A model generated the notes under the pieces. That model made no database searches. It was not told where the DNA came from and saw only the letters and a list, made by a program, of their open reading frames with translations. The position numbers and the translations under genes were made by a program. 64,000 nucleotides of DNA from Impatiens glandulifera (taxonomy: Eukaryota; Streptophyta; Magnoliopsida; Ericales; Balsaminaceae), in the NCBI RefSeq assembly GCF_907164915.1, contig NC_061867.1, positions 41,152,338-41,216,337 of the forward strand. The letters run 5' to 3'. Each line of letters opens with the position of its first letter. Position 1 is the first letter of the stretch. This document shows, in pieces, positions 1 through 10,608 of this stretch.

Positions 1-38
1 GTGACAGACGAGAGTACTTATCACTATACTACAACACC
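1..38 (-). tRNA. tRNA-Asp-like pseudogene, cut by window edge
   Basis: This is the 5' half (minus strand) of the tRNA-Asp-like sequence seen complete at 3131-3197. The acceptor and D-arm part matches, but the anticodon stem is degraded (cagacgagag instead of caggcgggag). It lies in the left LTR copy and is not expected to be functional. Confidence 0.4.
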
Positions 39-502
39 TTATTGTTATCTTTAAAACAATTAATATAATTGATATGACTTAGTAGTTATATATATATATA
101 ATTTAACTTATATATTTAATTTAACTTAGTTTTATGCATTCATTATTAAAACTTTTCATATATTATATTCTAACAATTTCTCCCTTTTTGATTATTTACA
201 CTAATTATTCAAAATTTGGTAATTTTATAATTATTGGCTAATTCTCCTAAGTTAATTAGCTAATTTACTCTAGCAATTTTTCCCTTTTTAATTATTTAAA
301 CTAAACATTCAAAACCTAGTAATTTTACAATTGTTGACTATTTTCTTAAGTTGATTAGCATATTTAAATAGTTAATTAATACTAATACTTAATTGACTAT
401 TTTTACTTATCAATTTCTCCATTTTTGATTGTTTTAAACTAAAACCATCAAAACTAGCCAAGTTTATAATTAAAACAGTTTATGCATTATTATAATCTAA
501 CA
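1..502 (-). repeat. LTR (partial) of Copia-1, left copy
   Basis: The first ~290 bases align well with 3160-3430: the same tRNA-Asp-like half, the same TA-rich run, and the same T-rich blocks ending in attattggytaattctcc. Both are copies of one LTR of a minus-strand Copia element. This copy runs to a CTAACA end at 502, and RNase-H-like pol sequence starts just beyond it. Its other end lies outside the window. It contains T-rich and A-rich low-complexity blocks and no gene. The exact LTR boundary is inferred from the TG...CA rule. Confidence 0.55.
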
Positions 503-1925
503 ATCCTAAAATATTTCTATGTAAAAAAACTTAGACTCGAGAAGTGGCTTCGTGAGGATGTTAGCCACTTCATGCTTGTTGCCTTCATATACTGTGTTCG
601 TCAACAGTCGACTGTCCAGATGCAATGCTGATTCTTCAACGCTGCAGTCCTACTTTATCTGCATTCATAGATAAAAACAAATTTGGTACCCATTTTTCTT
701 TGGGTCCGTGATGGATTAGTCCCTTGGGAATCCATACTTTGGTTATTTTGATGGACTTCCCGTTGTGTATGAATATACTGTATTTGGCAGATTGCTCTTT
801 GACTGCTGATGATTCTTTAGCTTCAAAAGATGATTTTTGGTGAACGTTTCTTGACTTCCTGTCAAGTTTTTCCTTGCCATACCAACTGGTTGTCCTTCTC
901 TCAGGTTTCAGCTAGTTTGAAGTTGGCTTAACATAAATCACTTCATCCTTTGAAGTCAAATCATCACAACTTGGATTGGATTCTATGTTGGTTGACGTTC
1001 CTTTGACAAAACTTAAAGATTTACACTTGCCTTTATCAGAAGTCAACCTTTTGTTGGATTTGTCTGGATTTCCATTGTTGAATCCCAAATCGGATTTTAG
1101 ACTAACAGGTCTTTGCTTACTGATCATCTGTCTGACCACATCTCCAGATCTTGTCCAAGATTTAACTATATATTTCAAGCTTTTGTTTTCGGTAGAGAGA
1201 GTTCTGATCGTTTCCTTTAGCTTCTCATTCTCAAATGAGAGCTCATTTATTGAAACATTAGCCTCATTGATTTGAGATGAACAAGTTAAACTATCAGACT
1301 TGATTTTTGAAATGGTTTGATTAAGGGAGTCAGATAGTTTTCTGTACTTAAATGACCATGTCATTGAGTGCAGCAGTTAAATCATCTTGGGTAAAATCAT
1401 GAAAAGAGAAATCAAATACCTCAAATTCTTTCTCGGTCGTGAAGCATGTATCAACTTTATCATCACTGTCGCTAAATGATGAGTCATCCAAATCGCTATC
1501 GGCCCATTTTCTCTTGCTTTCAGCAACCATCAGATCCTTCTACTCTTTCTAGTTCTCCTTTATTTGGTCGTTGCCCTCACACAGTTGGATCATCTTTTCC
1601 CACACTTTTTTTGTAGTAGAGCATGCTCTGATTTTTACAAAAGTTTTTATGTCCAAGGTGTTGTAGATGGCGTTTCTTGCTAGGTTGTCATGATTATTCT
1701 TCCTTCTGTCCTCGGTTGTCCATCCGCTTCTTTCTTTTTCGATTTTCGTCGGGCCGTCGGTGATGACATACCACATGTCATCATCAAAAGCAGCAGGATG
1801 CGCCTGCATTCTAATCTTCCATTCATCATAGTCTTCCTCTATAAACATAGGAATCATGTTTAACAGAGACATGATTTGAGAGATTGACGTTGCTTGAGAA
1901 TAGAAATCCTCGCTCGGATACCACT
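503..1925 (-). pseudogene. Copia-1 internal region: gag kept, most of pol deleted
   Basis: Minus-strand remnant of a Ty1/Copia polyprotein. From the PBS it reads gag first: the start used is ATG 1872 (MSLLNMIPMFIEEDYDEWKI), a UBN2-type capsid domain with the W-x-x-V-I-T-D-G-P signature to about 1549. A second frame (1348-1530) and a third (912-1364, coiled-coil-like, SLNQTISKIKSD) continue gag. The sequence then passes through the post-gag spacer (about 660-800, matching 8760-8850 of Copia-2) and jumps directly into the last pol codons at 503-600 (matching 5580-5650). Protease, integrase and reverse transcriptase are missing, so this is an internally deleted, non-autonomous copy with several stops and frameshifts. 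Confidence 0.75.
1912..1923 (-). other. Primer-binding site of Copia-1 (tRNA-iMet type)
   Basis: On the minus strand this reads TGGTATCCGAGC, one mismatch from the TGGTATCAGAGC site typical of plant Copia elements primed by initiator tRNA-Met. It lies 2 bp inside the TGTTAGGATC edge of the LTR, which fixes the element's orientation and the start of its internal region. Confidence 0.75.
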
Positions 1926-3430
1926 TGTTAGGATCGGGATCGCCGAAGTAGACTGGGGTCTCGCTAGGGTGAACGCTTACACACATGCTGGTTAATAATA
2001 ACCCAGTTAGAGGTTAATATCGGTCTTTATTCTTCGCAAGTTGTCACAAACTCTTGAACCGAGTTCAAGTGCAGAAGTGTTTGATTCAACTTGAAGCAAC
2101 GAATAATCGTTTTGGAACATATAGAAAGTAAAGAACAAGTGATACAAGAGGTGTTTATGGATGTTCGGAGTAAACTCTCCTACGTCACCCATTCTTTTCG
2201 ACCTCGAGAAGGATACTCTTCTCAACCTTGAGAAGAGTATTCACTAGAAGATTTGGTTAAAGACAGCACATTGTACACAGTCCAGTCGAACAACCAAGAC
2301 TTAGTTGTTGCCTTCTTTCAAACTCCTAACACACACAACACTTATTGATAAACACTCTATCAACTTACAAAGAACTTGATACATTGATTTTTTATATGAA
2401 GACATTCTCACACACAAAAATATGCTCAAACAAAAAACTTGAATATATTTATAGAGAGAGGGTATTTTATTAGCAAGGGAACCCAGATCTTCAAGTCTCT
2501 TCATGTTCTTCCTTTAATCATCTTATATATGCAAGGCACAATAATGGTCATATCTTCTTTTACAACGGACATGTTGACTTCAAATGAAACTAGTCCTCTT
2601 TTTGATTGGAGGAACTTCAGAATGGTACATCTGAGAAGATCTTCTTTGATCTTGTTTGTTCTTTGAAAAGAGAATGCCAAAATTCATTTAATGGAGCCTC
2701 TTGTACTAAGTCTTTCATTATAGAGGATTTCAAAGTAGTCTTAGTATGTGATAATTTGTCTCTGTTGCTGCGTCAGACTGCCCATACCAGATTAGTGAAA
2801 TGCTGCTTTGTCAGACCCATCACGAGAGCTTCATTTGGATCTGAGATTGATCAGGTAATGGAAAGCATTTATTCAGATTCTCTATTTTAATACTCTAGAG
2901 GCTTTTAATACCGGAAACGCAGCCTTTATATAACCGAACATTAAATACCAGTTCCGCTTCAATAAATGCCGGAACATACCACCGGTCGGTCGCGCATCAT
3001 TGAATACCGGAACAAACTACCGGTTCCGCTTCATTAAATGTCGAACTTCAAACTACTAGAAGCGCCTATGTGGCAATTTCGGCATTTTCTCAGCTTCCTT
3101 GAAATAACAAAAATCCAATTATTATTTACAGCTGGTGAGATTCGAACTTGGTCACCCGTGTGACAGGCGGGAGTACTTATCACTGTACTACAACACCTTG
3201 ATGTTATCATTAAAACAATTAATATAATCGATGACTTAGCAGTTATATATATATAATTTATCTTATATATTTAATTAAACTTAGTTTTATCCATTCATTA
3301 TTAAAAACCTTTTTATAAATTATATTATAATAATTTCTCTCTTTTTGATTATTTAAACTAAATATTCAAAACATGGTACTTTATCATTATTGGTTAATTC
3401 TCCTAAGTTAGTTAGCAAATTTATTCCAAT
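1926..3430 (-). repeat. LTR of Copia-1, right copy (5' LTR of the element)
   Basis: It begins TGTTAGGATC next to the PBS. The first ~400 bases share landmarks with the Copia-2 LTR: the 'ttgaac...ttcaagtgc' block, 'tggatgttcgga' and 'ctcctaygtcac'. The distal part (3160-3430) matches 1-290. It is cut at about 3430, where unrelated coding-like sequence begins, so roughly the last 210 bases are missing. Small internal repeats containing 'accggttccgcttca' lie at 2910-3050. Confidence 0.6.
3131..3197 (-). tRNA. tRNA-Asp(GUC)-like sequence inside the LTR, probable pseudogene
   Basis: The minus strand reads like plant tRNA-Asp: a GGTGTTG-TA acceptor start, an A-box-like TAGTACAGTGATAAGTAC, an anticodon loop CCTGTCAC with GTC, and a B-box-like GTTCGAATC. 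The anticodon stem (CCCGC/ACGGG) is largely preserved, but the T stem and acceptor stem no longer pair well and the length is only about 67 nt. A related half-copy at 1-38 shows it was duplicated with the LTR. It could be a captured tRNA gene, the head of a tRNA-derived SINE, or a retained tRNA-like part of the LTR. A functional tRNA is unlikely. Confidence 0.5.
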
Positions 3431-4780
3431 AGATTGCGTCACAATGGATAGAGGCCTGGGGACATAGACCATAGGGTCTTTTCCTTTTCCTACAACTTCA
3501 ACTGGCTGAGCATCAGGGACAGGTTCCCTGAAAACAATTACTCTCGCAACTTGAACACTTCTTGAAATTTCCTCTGGAGAGACGCCTAAAATGGGGACTT
3601 CTACCTTTGGAATTGCTGCTTTTGATTAATCTGTAGCAGGACCAGTAGTTATTTGAACAACTGGAGTTTTAGCAATTTGGTCAGCAGTCCTAACAACTGG
3701 CTCTACAGAAGGGATGACAGAAGTATCGCCCACAGGTCTATTAGTAAAAATACCAGCTAACACAGCAACTGTAGTTTCCATTGGTCCCTCAGCAGGGGCA
3801 TCAACAGGCACTACGACCAAAGAAGCTTTAGAGGCAACCTTGAGAGATACCTCTACAGTAGGGGATTCCTATAATCTTGCCTTCTTTGTCTTGGAGGCAA
3901 CCTCAGAAGTCTCTCTAAAAGAGATACGTTTCTGACTATTGGAGCTCGCAATCGACTCCTCGACCCTCAGCTTCATTCTCTTCTCTAGGGCAGGGCATCG
4001 ATAGATAGAAGAGCGTTTGGACAAGGTAATCGATTGTCTGCTCGACTTCTGAACAGAGGATGCAAGTCTGGTGTCGTTGACTCCTTTCATCTTGAAATAG
4101 CAGTTACAGAACATTCAGATGGTCATAACTCAGTTGATGTGGATGTTTACTCCATTTCCCACATTCACCTATAGATGTTCGAATAGTCTATTGAGCTCTA
4201 CGGCATAACCGGTGTGCTAATTCTTTGGAAGTGTGAACATAGACACCATGATATTGAATAGGATAGAGGAATAGTTGATGTCTATTCCCTTGATTATAGC
4301 TATCATTATCTCAAATCGTTCCTGGGTATACGCATCGAAGGATCCTAACTTCGCCTGGAGAGATTTTGAAATTAGGTCGTTGAGAAGACAGAACTCCGAC
4401 TTTAGGAACTTCTTCTTCCCGTGAGTCTCAATGGGAACTGAGACGTCTAAGAAGGTTGTTTGCATCTCTAAGAGAGATTATTCCAGAACCAGGTCGAACG
4501 TTGTTAGCCCTTCCGTCGGAAGCTCGAAATATTGGGCAAACAACTCTTTAAAAATAGACACCTCTGCGGCTTTCATTGTTGCCTAAATGTTGTCACCGAC
4601 TATATTCGCAGAAGCGAAGAACTCATGAATCTCCTATTCGTGAATGGTGAACGGACCCCTAAGAAACTTCCTCATACCGGAAGCTTCTAGGATTTTGAAT
4701 ATTTCAACCATCGTCGTCATCTCTAAAGTGTATACGGATTTAAAGTCTACTTGCATTGTGTTTTGGACTAAATAAGCCAT
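3431..4780 (-). pseudogene. Decayed ORF of a repeat-associated protein family (Lamiales-type), function unknown
   Basis: Read on the minus strand from ATG 4780 (MAYLVQNTMQVDF), a recognisable protein is spread over several frames. After an N-terminal block (to about 4640) comes 4217-4465 (SKSLQAKLGSFDAYTQERFE, MIAIIKGIDINYSSILFNIM), then a basic low-complexity stretch at 3869-4114 and a Pro/Val-rich tail at 3626-3820, continuing without ATG to 3431. At least four stops or frameshifts break it. The pattern (short N-terminal VDF.SV, then K.GSFDA.T.ERF) matches a protein family I recall as very abundant in the Dorcoceras hygrometricum proteome, with no assigned function. That family assignment rests on recall. 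It abuts a truncated LTR, so the copy has been rearranged. Confidence 0.55.
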
Positions 4781-4951
4781 TTCAAATTTAGGGTTTGATA
4801 AGAAGAAGAGGAAGATGAAAATTTAGGATTTCAAACCGCAGAGAATCGCAAGAGATTTCTTAGAGAGAGGATATAAATTTGGGATTATAAAATCGCAAAG
4901 GAGATATGAGACGTCTTAAGCATGTTGGGTACTCTTTTATAGAGTATGACC

Positions 4952-5059
4952 GACACGTGTCCAAAATTAAATAGCTGAGCATTATTTAAATGATTATGAG
5001 TGTAGTACTTAATTAACTATGCGTTTGGGTCACTTTTTAGGACATGACAGACACGTGTC
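4952..5059. promoter_or_regulatory. Pair of palindromic G-boxes upstream of the decayed ORF
   Basis: The perfect 10-bp palindrome GACACGTGTC occurs at 4952-4961 and again at 5050-5059, 98 bp apart, 170-280 bp upstream (minus-strand sense) of the ATG at 4780. CACGTG is the plant G-box/ABRE core bound by bZIP and bHLH factors. The position suggests the ancestral promoter of the 3431-4780 ORF; activity is inference. Confidence 0.45.
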
Positions 5060-5568
5060 TTCATGTTATTCGTTTAAAAAATATTTATGAAATAAGATAT
5101 AATACAATAAAATAAATATTTATTTTAAGAGATTTAATTCAAAATAAATGGAGGGAAAATTATTTATTTTAAAAATGTGACAATTCACTGTCAAAGGAGG
5201 AATTAAACGACAACATATTGATAAGATTAAGACATCTGTCCCACTCGGCTTAAAACGAGTCGTCTGATGAACACGTTGACAGCCGACTAATTGTGTTGTC
5301 CGCAAACCTTATATTTTAGTGTAATATAACTACTTTGTTGTAGGCGTGCTGTTGACGCACAGCAATTGCCGTGACGACAACGGACTTTGCCTAACAACTG
5401 AGTGTCATTATTAGACTAAAATTCCAAGTGGCTTAAGCCTAGTTTCGTCTGATGTATAGTGTGATCAGCCGACTACTCTATAAGCACGAATGAAGACATC
5501 CTTCTTAACCCGTCTAGCTTATCAGCTAACTAATAAATTCACCCTAAATTTATGCATAATAAATTAAA
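5060..5568. other. Intergenic or retroelement flank without a recognisable gene
   Basis: AT-rich sequence with several short blocks of the type 'cagccgacta' and 'cgtctgatg' (5240-5480). Similar words occur in Copia-1 and Copia-2 spacers, so this may be the diverged end of a related LTR. I could not align it to the Copia-2 LTR at 10609-12143, and I see no coding signal. Confidence 0.4.
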
Positions 5569-7451
5569 TTAATTTAAATCTAAAAGACCCAAAATATTTC
5601 TAAAGTGATAAAACTTAGTCTCGGGGAGTGTCTTCGTGAATATTTCAGCCACTTGCTGATCCATCGGCACGTATTCTAGTCGGATGTGTTTCTGCGTCAC
5701 ATGATCCCGAATGAAATGTTGATGGATGTCGATATGCTTCGTTCTTGAGTGCAACACCGGATTATAACTGATCGCGATAGCGTTGATATTGTCACAGAAG
5801 ATCGAAGACTCGTCTTCCTGGATGTCATAGTCTCTCAACTGTTGTTAGACCCACATCAATTGAGTATAGAAGCTACCTAAAACTAGGTATTTTTCCTCTA
5901 ACTATAGACGTGGAGATAGAAGTCTGCTTCTTGTTAAACCAAGAGATCAGACAATCACCAAGGAATTGACACATTTCACTAGTGCTTTTTCGATCAATCT
6001 TATTACCTGCATAGTCTACATCAGAGTAAGTAATTAAGTTGAAACTAGAATCCTTCGGATACCACCGTCCAAAACATTGAGTTCCCTTTAAATATTTTAA
6101 ATTCATTTAGCAACTACGTAATGAGATTGTTTAGGATTAGCCTATAAACGGCCACACACGCCGACGGAAAACAAGATGTATGGTCGTCTGGCTGTTAGAT
6201 ATAGCAAGAAGCCGATAATCCCTCTATAAGCAGTGATATCAATATCTTGTCCACCTTCATCTTTATCTAGATTTTTAGATGAGTTCATGGGTGTTGAGGT
6301 AGTTGAACAACTCTCCATACCGAATTTCTTCAGTAGCTCCTTGGTATACTTCGCTTGATTGATGAAAATACCAGCTTTAAATTTCCGAACTTAAAGACCA
6401 AGGAAAAACGTCACTTCACCCATCATACTCATCTCAAAATTATCCTGCATCATCTTAGAGAACTTCTCACATAATTTGGGATTAGTTAACCCAAATATGA
6501 TATCATCTACATAAATTTGAATAAGTAATATATCTGAATTTTTAACAAATCTAAAAAGTGTTTATCTATTGTGCCTACAATAAAATCATGCTCAAATAAA
6601 AATTTAGTCAAAGTATCATACCAAGTTCTAGGAGATTTCTTAAGACCATATAAAGTTTTATCTAATTTAAAAACATGATTAGGTAGAGAATGATTTTGAA
6701 AGTCAAGTGATTGTTCAACATATACATCTTCATTAAGTATACCATTTATAAAAGAACTTTTAACATCCAGTTGATATATACTTTAAAATTTTTAAATGCA
6801 GCATAGGCTAGGAAAATTCTAATAGCTTCAAATCTAGATATAATGGAGAATGACTACTCGAAGTCAATTCCTTCCTCCTATCTATAACCTTGAGCTACTA
6901 GTCTAACATTGTTTCTCACAACTAAGCCATCTTCACTGAGTTTATTTCTAAAAACTCATCTAGTTCCAATCACAGATTGATCATCTGGTCTTGAAGTTAG
7001 ATGCCAAACTTTGTTTCTTTCAAACTAATTTAATTCTTTTTATATAGCATTGATCCAATCTGGATCAAACAATGCTTCATCAATTTTCTTAGGCTCAATT
7101 TGAGAAATAATAGCAGAGTTTTCAAATTCATCTATTAGTTGATTTCTAGTTTTAATAGGTGCATTAGGATTACCTATGATTAGTTAAGGTGGGTGGTTTT
7201 TGTTTTATCTGAAGTTTGATCCCAGAGGGTCAGCCGTCTGATCAACTGTCTCAGTAGCATCTAGACTGTCAGTAGTTTGCTGACTTTCAGTCTAGCTATT
7301 TGGTCGAGTTTCAACTGGATTAGTTGGTTAATCAAATGAATCAGCTGACTGATTAGACGTATTGTTTTTGATGACTTGAACTTCATCGTCACTATCAGAT
7401 TGAAGAATAGCAGTTTCCAACCTATTAGCCACTTCGATGATTTCTTTAGAA
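5569..7451 (-). pseudogene. Copia-2 reverse transcriptase and RNase H region
   Basis: Broken minus-strand pol. The RT active-site motif is readable as QIYVDDIIFG at about 6490-6530. RNase H follows in two frames: 5873-6106 (MNLKYLKGTQCFGRWYPKD, YSDVDYAGN) and 5569-5838 (SSIFCDNINAIAISYNPVL, HSRTKHIDIHQHFIRDHV, final EIFTKTLPETKF). The usual D-A-D of the RNase H motif has become D-V-D. Many stops interrupt the RT part (6107-7450), so this copy cannot encode enzyme. Confidence 0.8.
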
Positions 7452-8340
7452 TTATTTTTCAATAGATTCATCAAAAACAACATGCATAGATTCTTCATTA
7501 ATTAGAGTTTGTTTATTAAAGACTCTATAAGATTTGTTAACTGGTGAATAACCTAACATGATTCCAACATCTGATTTGACATCAAAGGAAGTCAAATGAG
7601 TTTTACCATTGTTATGAATAAAACATTTACAGCCGAAAATTCTAAAATATGAAATTTTAGGAACTTTGTCATAGAAAATTTCATAGGGTGTTTTATTAAA
7701 ACCTTTATTAATCATTGATCTGTTTTGAGTATAACATGTTGTGTTATTGAATTCTACCCATAGTTTTTGAGACACATCGGAATTAGCTAGCATTGACATA
7801 ACTGCTTCCTTTAGTGTTCTATTCCGTCTTTCAGCAACGTCATTCTACTATGGAGTTCTGGCACTAGACAACTCATTTTAATACTAGATTTCTCAAGAAA
7901 TGAAGACATAATTCTGTTTTTAAATTATGTTCATCTAACACTTCTAATATTTATGATACTTACATATTTGTCATTTTATAATCTTCTAAAAATCTTGATT
8001 AAATTCTCAGCAGTTTGATCTTTAGTTGTTAAGAAAATTACCCTAAGTAAATCTAGAATAATCTTCAATTATGACTAGGGTATATCTCATTCCCCCTAAA
8101 CTGGTTACTGGAATTAGACTAAACAGATTCATGTGCAGTAATTTCAGGCATCTGTTGAATTGGATATTCCCTTTGTTTTTAAAAGTTGACCTGACTTACT
8201 TGTCCATCTGACACGCAGGGAAGACCTTATCTTTGGAAAACTTTAGTTTAGGTATTCAAGTTACAAGATCTTTTGAATATATGTTGTTGATCGTTTTAAT
8301 ATTAAGATGATTTAGTCCTTTATGCCATAGTTAGTTTTGA
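7452..8340 (-). pseudogene. Copia-2 integrase region
   Basis: The C-terminal part of the integrase is an open stretch at 7452-7799 with the Copia pattern KTPYEIFYDKVPKISYFRIF-GCKCF, then an IMLGYSPVNKSYRVFNK block and VVFDESIEK. Upstream core sequence (7800-8300) is frameshifted. The GAG-pre-integrase zinc-binding motif can be read as LWHKGLNHL at about 8310-8335. Not functional as it stands. Confidence 0.75.
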
Positions 8341-8659
8341 TAATTTTTAGTTATCATGCATATGAGATCAGATGTCTTATTCTTCTAGTTCATCTTATAT
8401 GAGTTTCCTACTCTACTTCTTGTCAGCAGGGTATTCCCCTACTGATCTTTAACAAGACAAGCATATTTTTGAAAATCTACTGTGTATCCGTTATCACACA
8501 TCTGACTTATGCTAATCAAGTTATAACATAGATTTTCTACTAACAGCACATTATTAATAGTAAGGTTACCGTGAACAATCTTTTCCTTACCCACAGTTTT
8601 ACCTTTGTTGTTATCACCGAATGTGATTTTCGGTCATGTGAATTTTGTTATGTCATTCA

Positions 8660-10560
8660 ACAGCCGGCTGTTGCATGTCATGTGTCTGGAGAAGCCATTG
8701 TCTAGATACCAGACATACTTCTCAAAGAAGTTGTCTTGATGTACCTACATATACATATTTACAACTTTGGTACCCAGTTTCATTTGGGTCCATGGTTAAT
8801 TAGTCCATTGGGGATTTATGTTTGGGTTGTTTTTATGGATCTCCCATTTTATGTTGTCAATAAAGCGTATGATTTAGACTGGGCAAACGTCTTCCTGCCT
8901 TGATCCCTTGACTTTAGGAGATGGTTGTTGATGAAATCTTTTTTACTTTTTGTCTAGTTTTTTCTTTCTAGACTAGTTGGTTGCCCTTTCCTTGGGTTTC
9001 AGTTAACTTGACTTTTGGTTAGTTGGCTGAACATATTTAATCTCATATTTTAAAGTCAAGTTATCGCAGCTCTAGTTAATTCTAGCGTTAGTTAAATTTC
9101 CCTTGACAAAGCTTATTAGTTTAAGCTTACCTTTTACTGGGTTCAACTCTTTGCTGGACTCATCTAGGTTGCCATTAACAAATCTTATACCAGATTTGTG
9201 TTCAGCAGGCCTTTGTTGCATAAGCAACAGTTTGACGGCATCTCCAGACTTTGTCCAAAAACTGACCACATACTGTAATCATTGATTTTCTGTAGAAAGA
9301 GTTTGGATTGTTTCTTCGAGCTTCTCATTCTTAGCTGAGAGATCATTTATTTTATTATTCAAAACTTCTGGTTCAGGGTTTTGAGACGAAGAGCTTGTAC
9401 TATCAGATTTGTTTTTCAAATTTATTTCATTAAAAGAGTCTGACAGTTTCTTGTACTCAATGATCATGTCATTGAGTGTAGTGGTTAGATCATCTCTTGT
9501 GAATTCGTCAGAAGAGAAGTCAAATACCTCAGTACAGTCATTCATGAAGTATTTGATGCCTTCATCTTCACTTTTGCTTTCCTCAACTAGCAGAGCTTTT
9601 TGTTCTTTTCTGTTTCTTCTATCAAACGGCTTCTTGTTATCCCTCTTGGGCTTTCTGCAGTCAGCCTTGAAATGACCTAGTTTATCATAGTTAAAGCATT
9701 TCAAGTTAGCTTTTGATTCATCTTTATTGTTAAATCTATTAGAGTTAGATTTAGAATGAGTCTTCTTCATGAATTTGCCAAACTTCTTGACGAAGAGTGA
9801 CATCGCATCGTTGCTGACATGCTTAGAAGACTTCGCAGTTGTAGCAATACGTGGCTCTTCAGTAGTCACCAGCGCTTTTGTGATGGCCAACGTGGATAGC
9901 TCCTCTTAATTCCTTGAGTTTATTTCAAACTCATAGGCTTTCAGATCGGTGAACAGATCGGCAGCTCAAGCTTGTTGAGATCTTTTGATTCCCTCATAGT
10001 CATCGTCTTAATGTTTCATTCTCTTATAAGAGCTCTCATATCTTTAATATCAACCTCCTTGTTGTTGTAAGTCTTTTCCAGAGTGGAGAGTTCAATGACT
10101 ATGTTGTTGAATTGTTCATCGAATTCAGTCATTGTCTCTCCAAAATGCATCTTGATGTTGTTACACTTCTGTGTGGCAATCATCAACTTATTTTCTTTGG
10201 TTTGGTCGTTATCTTCACAGAGTTGAGTCAGCTTCTCCCAAATTTTTTGGCAGTTGAGCATGACTTAATCTTTCTGAACATGTTCTTTTCTAGCGTCTTG
10301 TATAGAATGTCTTTGGCCACATTATCGAGGTTGGTCTTCCTCTTGTCTTCAGCAGTCCACTCATATTTGGTTTCTCCTTCATCTCAAGAGCACCATCAGT
10401 TGAGGTTGTGGCTATGCTGATCGTCTAGATCTTCATTGGATCATCAGTAATGACATACCACATATCGTTATCTTGAGCAGAAAATGAACTTACATTTTGA
10501 TCTTCCAATCATCATAGTCTTCCTTTGTGAACATATGGATTTTGTTTAGGAGAGACATGA
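8660..10560 (-). pseudogene. Copia-2 gag and protease region
   Basis: The gag UBN2 core is split: 10016-10261 (QKIWEKLTQLCEDNDQTKEN), then 9279-9890 and 9072-9269. The nucleocapsid knuckle at about 9650-9700 reads CFNYDKLGHFKADC, so the second Cys of the CCHC motif is Tyr. The protease site at about 8671-8712 reads WYLDNGFSRHMT, where Copia proteases have DSG, so the catalytic triplet is altered to DNG. A long Ser/Glu-rich coiled-coil-like segment (9279-9480) follows the knuckle. Stops separate the frames. Confidence 0.75.
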
Positions 10561-10594
10561 TTTAGATATCTATTTGCTTGAGAATAGAAACATC

Positions 10595-10607
10595 GCTCTA
10601 ATATCAT
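10595..10607 (-). other. Degenerate primer-binding site of Copia-2
   Basis: The minus strand reads ATGATATTAGAGC, a mutated form of the tRNA-iMet-complementary TGGTATCAGAGC, 1 bp from the LTR edge at 10609. Confidence 0.6.
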
Positions 10608-10608
10608 T

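Noticed and set aside
3131..3197. Functional tRNA-Asp gene
   Set aside because: Acceptor and T stems do not pair well, the length is short, and a degraded copy lies in the paired LTR.
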